Source: Lentimicrobium sp. (GTDB taxonomy: Bacteria; Bacteroidota; Bacteroidia; Bacteroidales; Lentimicrobiaceae). From it: a stretch of DNA of 6,640 nucleotides. The notes beneath the pieces are model-generated. The model did not search any database. It saw only the letters and a list, made by a program, of their open reading frames with translations, and had not been told where the DNA came from. The stretch is taken from the NCBI GenBank assembly GCA_013336205.1, contig JAAXUD010000160.1:1-6640 (forward strand), written 5' to 3'. The stretch's first letter is position 1, and every line of letters begins with the position of its first letter. This document shows, piece by piece, positions 4,946 through 6,640 of the stretch. Made by a program: the position numbers and the translations under genes.

Positions 4946-6640
4946 TTATAACTGAATAATTAAAATTTCCTTTTTACCATCCCTCAGCACTTCCACATTA
5001 ACGGTTTCCCCTGGTTTCAATTTTCCCAGCCTGCTCATATAATCATAAATATTACCAACAGGCAAACCATTGATCGCAGTAATAATATCACCTTTCAACA
5101 TACCGGCCTTTTGTGCCGGTCCGTCCTTGCGTGTTCCTTCAACCTTCATGCCACCTGAAGTTTCTGCGCCTGAAACATCGGGCATTATCCCCAGCGTAAC
5201 TTTAAGGTTGCGACCATAATGACCGGCTTCTTTGCGGCTGCCCGATTCTTTGAAAACAGGAGCCGGACTCAGGCTGGTCAGTTCAGTAATTAGATCAGCA
5301 GAAAAATCAACAACGCTTACAATGCCATCATAATTGATGCGCGAAGCCAGATCATCAGGTGTATGATAATCTTCATGCGCACCAGTTGTAATAAATAACA
5401 CGGGAACCCCTTCGCCGTAGAATGCAGCATGATCAGATGGTCCAAATCCATCGGGGCTTCTCTTAATTTCAAAAGGGCGATCAGAGGAAAGTAAGTTCAG
5501 CAACGAATCGGCCACAGAAAATGTACCGGTGCCGGAGATTGTGACAGTAGGCGCTTCAGTTTTCAAACGACCAACCATATCAAGATTAACCATTCCTTTG
5601 ATCGATTTTAAATCAACCGGACAATGACTTACGAAGTATCTGGATCCCAACAGGCCCATCTCCTCGGCACCGAATGATACAAATATCAAACTTCGGGATG
5701 GACGATTGGCTTCAATTGAAAAATATTCCGCCATCGCGATCAGGGCTGCAACGCCTGAAGCATTATCGTCAGCGCCACCGTGAACCGCATGCACATCAGG
5801 AACCCTGGAGCCGGAACCGCTGCCTCCCATTCCCAGATGATCGTAATGAGCGCCAACAACAATATATTCATTTTTCAGTGATACATCCTTACCAGGGATC
5901 AGCGCCACTATGTTACGGGTGGTTACCTTGCGCCGAACCACATCAGTAGTTGCTTTAACGCTGGTTTTAGTTTCAATTTTCAAGGGGGTTTTCGCAGCAA
6001 TCATTGCCTTTTCAATTGAGTCAACGGCCGATGGTTGCAATCCAAGAATGACCGAAGCTAATTTTCTGGAGATACTGATAACCGGGAGCCCGGCGTCTGA
6101 AACAGTTTTGTCAAAGGTAATATCGATGGGCTGATCTGCTTTGTCAATTGAAGTGGGTGAAACCAGCAGAATACCGGCTGCCCCCTTATCACGGGCTGTC
6201 AATGCTTTTGACCGGTCTGTGGCCATTGGAATAAAGGCGCTGTTGGCATTTTCGGGCTCAGGATCACCACGAAGCACCAGCACCCACTTATCTTTAATCA
6301 CAGATCCGGCATAGTCGTCCCAATTCAGCTCACCACTGCTTCCTGTGATGCCAAAACCAGCAAATACTACGCTGGCATCGAGTGTGGTATTTGAAGAGAA
6401 TGAGAAAGGTTGAAAATCCTTCCCTGCTTCAAAACTTGTATTGTTAACAGTAAATCTGTTGTTTTCACCACTTTTAACTTCAGCAATTACACCAAAATAT
6501 TGAAAGCCATTGTTTTCAAGCAAAGTAGCGCCACTTTCTGAAAACTTATCACGAATAAATACTGCGGCTAAAGAATCGCCTTCAGTGCCGGCTTTTCTGC
6601 CGCCTAATTCTTCAGAAGCTAAATAAGTGACAGCAGTTTG
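4946..6640 (-). CDS. M28-family zinc metallopeptidase with PA-like insert and C-terminal PDZ domain, 5' end missing
   Basis: Probable exported aminopeptidase of family M28 with a two-zinc centre. The frame is open to the right edge with 564 residues visible; a TTG at 6521-6523 is an internal Leu codon, not a start. The first residues read YLASEELGGRKAGTEG, the usual opening of the mature domain, so the signal peptide and perhaps 30-60 residues are missing. A PA-like domain lies at about 80-200 (it includes 'FAGFGIT' and 'GAAGILLVSP'). The peptidase domain has every expected residue: His265 in 'GAHYDH', Asp291 in 'GADDNASG', catalytic Glu326 and ligand Glu327 in 'GAEEMG', Asp354 in 'NLDMVG' and His426 in 'EDYHTPDD'. 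A PDZ domain fills about 475-564 ('GPAQKAGMLKGDIITAINGLPV'), ending in a hydrophobic strand at the terminus. Catalytic competence is therefore likely; the substrate is not predictable. The GtrA-family gene follows after 32 bases. Confidence 0.95.
   Translation of the reverse strand, partial: QTAVTYLASEELGGRKAGTEGDSLAAVFIRDKFSESGATLLENNGFQYFGVIAEVKSGENNRFTVNNTSFEAGKDFQPFSFSSNTTLDASVVFAGFGITGSSGELNWDDYAGSVIKDKWVLVLRGDPEPENANSAFIPMATDRSKALTARDKGAAGILLVSPTSIDKADQPIDITFDKTVSDAGLPVISISRKLASVILGLQPSAVDSIEKAMIAAKTPLKIETKTSVKATTDVVRRKVTTRNIVALIPGKDVSLKNEYIVVGAHYDHLGMGGSGSGSRVPDVHAVHGGADDNASGVAALIAMAEYFSIEANRPSRSLIFVSFGAEEMGLLGSRYFVSHCPVDLKSIKGMVNLDMVGRLKTEAPTVTISGTGTFSVADSLLNLLSSDRPFEIKRSPDGFGPSDHAAFYGEGVPVLFITTGAHEDYHTPDDLASRINYDGIVSVVDFSADLITELTSLSPAPVFKESGSRKEAGHYGRNLKVTLGIMPDVSGAETSGGMKVEGTRKDGPAQKAGMLKGDIITAINGLPVGNIYDYMSRLGKLKPGETVNVEVLRDGKKEILIIQL

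Noticed and set aside
5102..5120. Perfect 6-bp GC-rich hairpin ACCGGC / GCCGGT
   Set aside because: It lies inside the PDZ coding sequence (GPAQKAGM), has no T-run, and is explained by codons for Pro-Ala and Ala-Gly.
5674..6134. Two overlapping rightward reading frames of 91 and 74 codons opposite the M28 gene
   Set aside because: They lie antisense to a well-supported conserved gene, and their translations resemble no family I know. They are shadows.
6521..6523. TTG as the start of the M28 peptidase
   Set aside because: The frame continues to the right edge through YLASEELGGRKAGTEG, the typical M28 opening, so this TTG is an internal Leu codon.

Overview
The window looks like ordinary chromosomal DNA from a member of the Bacteroidota. 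Three things point there. The protein families have Bacteroidota-style sequences: a roughly 160-residue cytidine deaminase with an N-terminal extension, an O-antigen-ligase-type protein with a long 'TLIRFLSSKGLRKDANG' loop, and an M28 peptidase with a C-terminal PDZ domain. The start codons have AT-rich leaders with no well-placed Shine-Dalgarno sequence. The base composition is moderate and even across the window. I cannot name a genus. The assignment is inferred from remembered family features, not from a search.

Layout. Four genes run rightward over the first two thirds: an S41 carboxy-terminal processing protease cut off at the left edge, an O-antigen ligase/polymerase-type membrane protein starting 8 bases after its stop, a cytidine deaminase (cdd) after a 66-base gap, and, after a 125-base AT-rich gap that probably holds a promoter, a secreted ChaN-like protein. 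Two genes run leftward from the right edge: an M28-family metallopeptidase with PA-like and PDZ domains, cut off at the right edge, followed after 32 bases by a small GtrA-family membrane protein. The two groups converge on a 62-base gap (4450-4511) with a weak hairpin. No gap exceeds 125 bases.

Function. Most products belong to the cell envelope. Two are exported peptidases with PDZ domains (one inferred from its remnant), two are polytopic membrane proteins of families linked to lipid-carried glycans, and one is an exported protein of the haem-binding ChaN family. The cytidine deaminase is cytoplasmic pyrimidine salvage. The S41/ligase pair and the M28/GtrA pair are each spaced like one transcript, but nothing here shows that they act in a common pathway.

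I looked for a previously undescribed system and did not find one. There are no CRISPR repeats, mobile elements, RNA genes, toxin-antitoxin or defence modules, or broken genes. The points worth a second look are modest: the lineage-specific loop of the ligase-like protein, the missing lipobox cysteine in the ChaN-like protein, and the short leader region before it.
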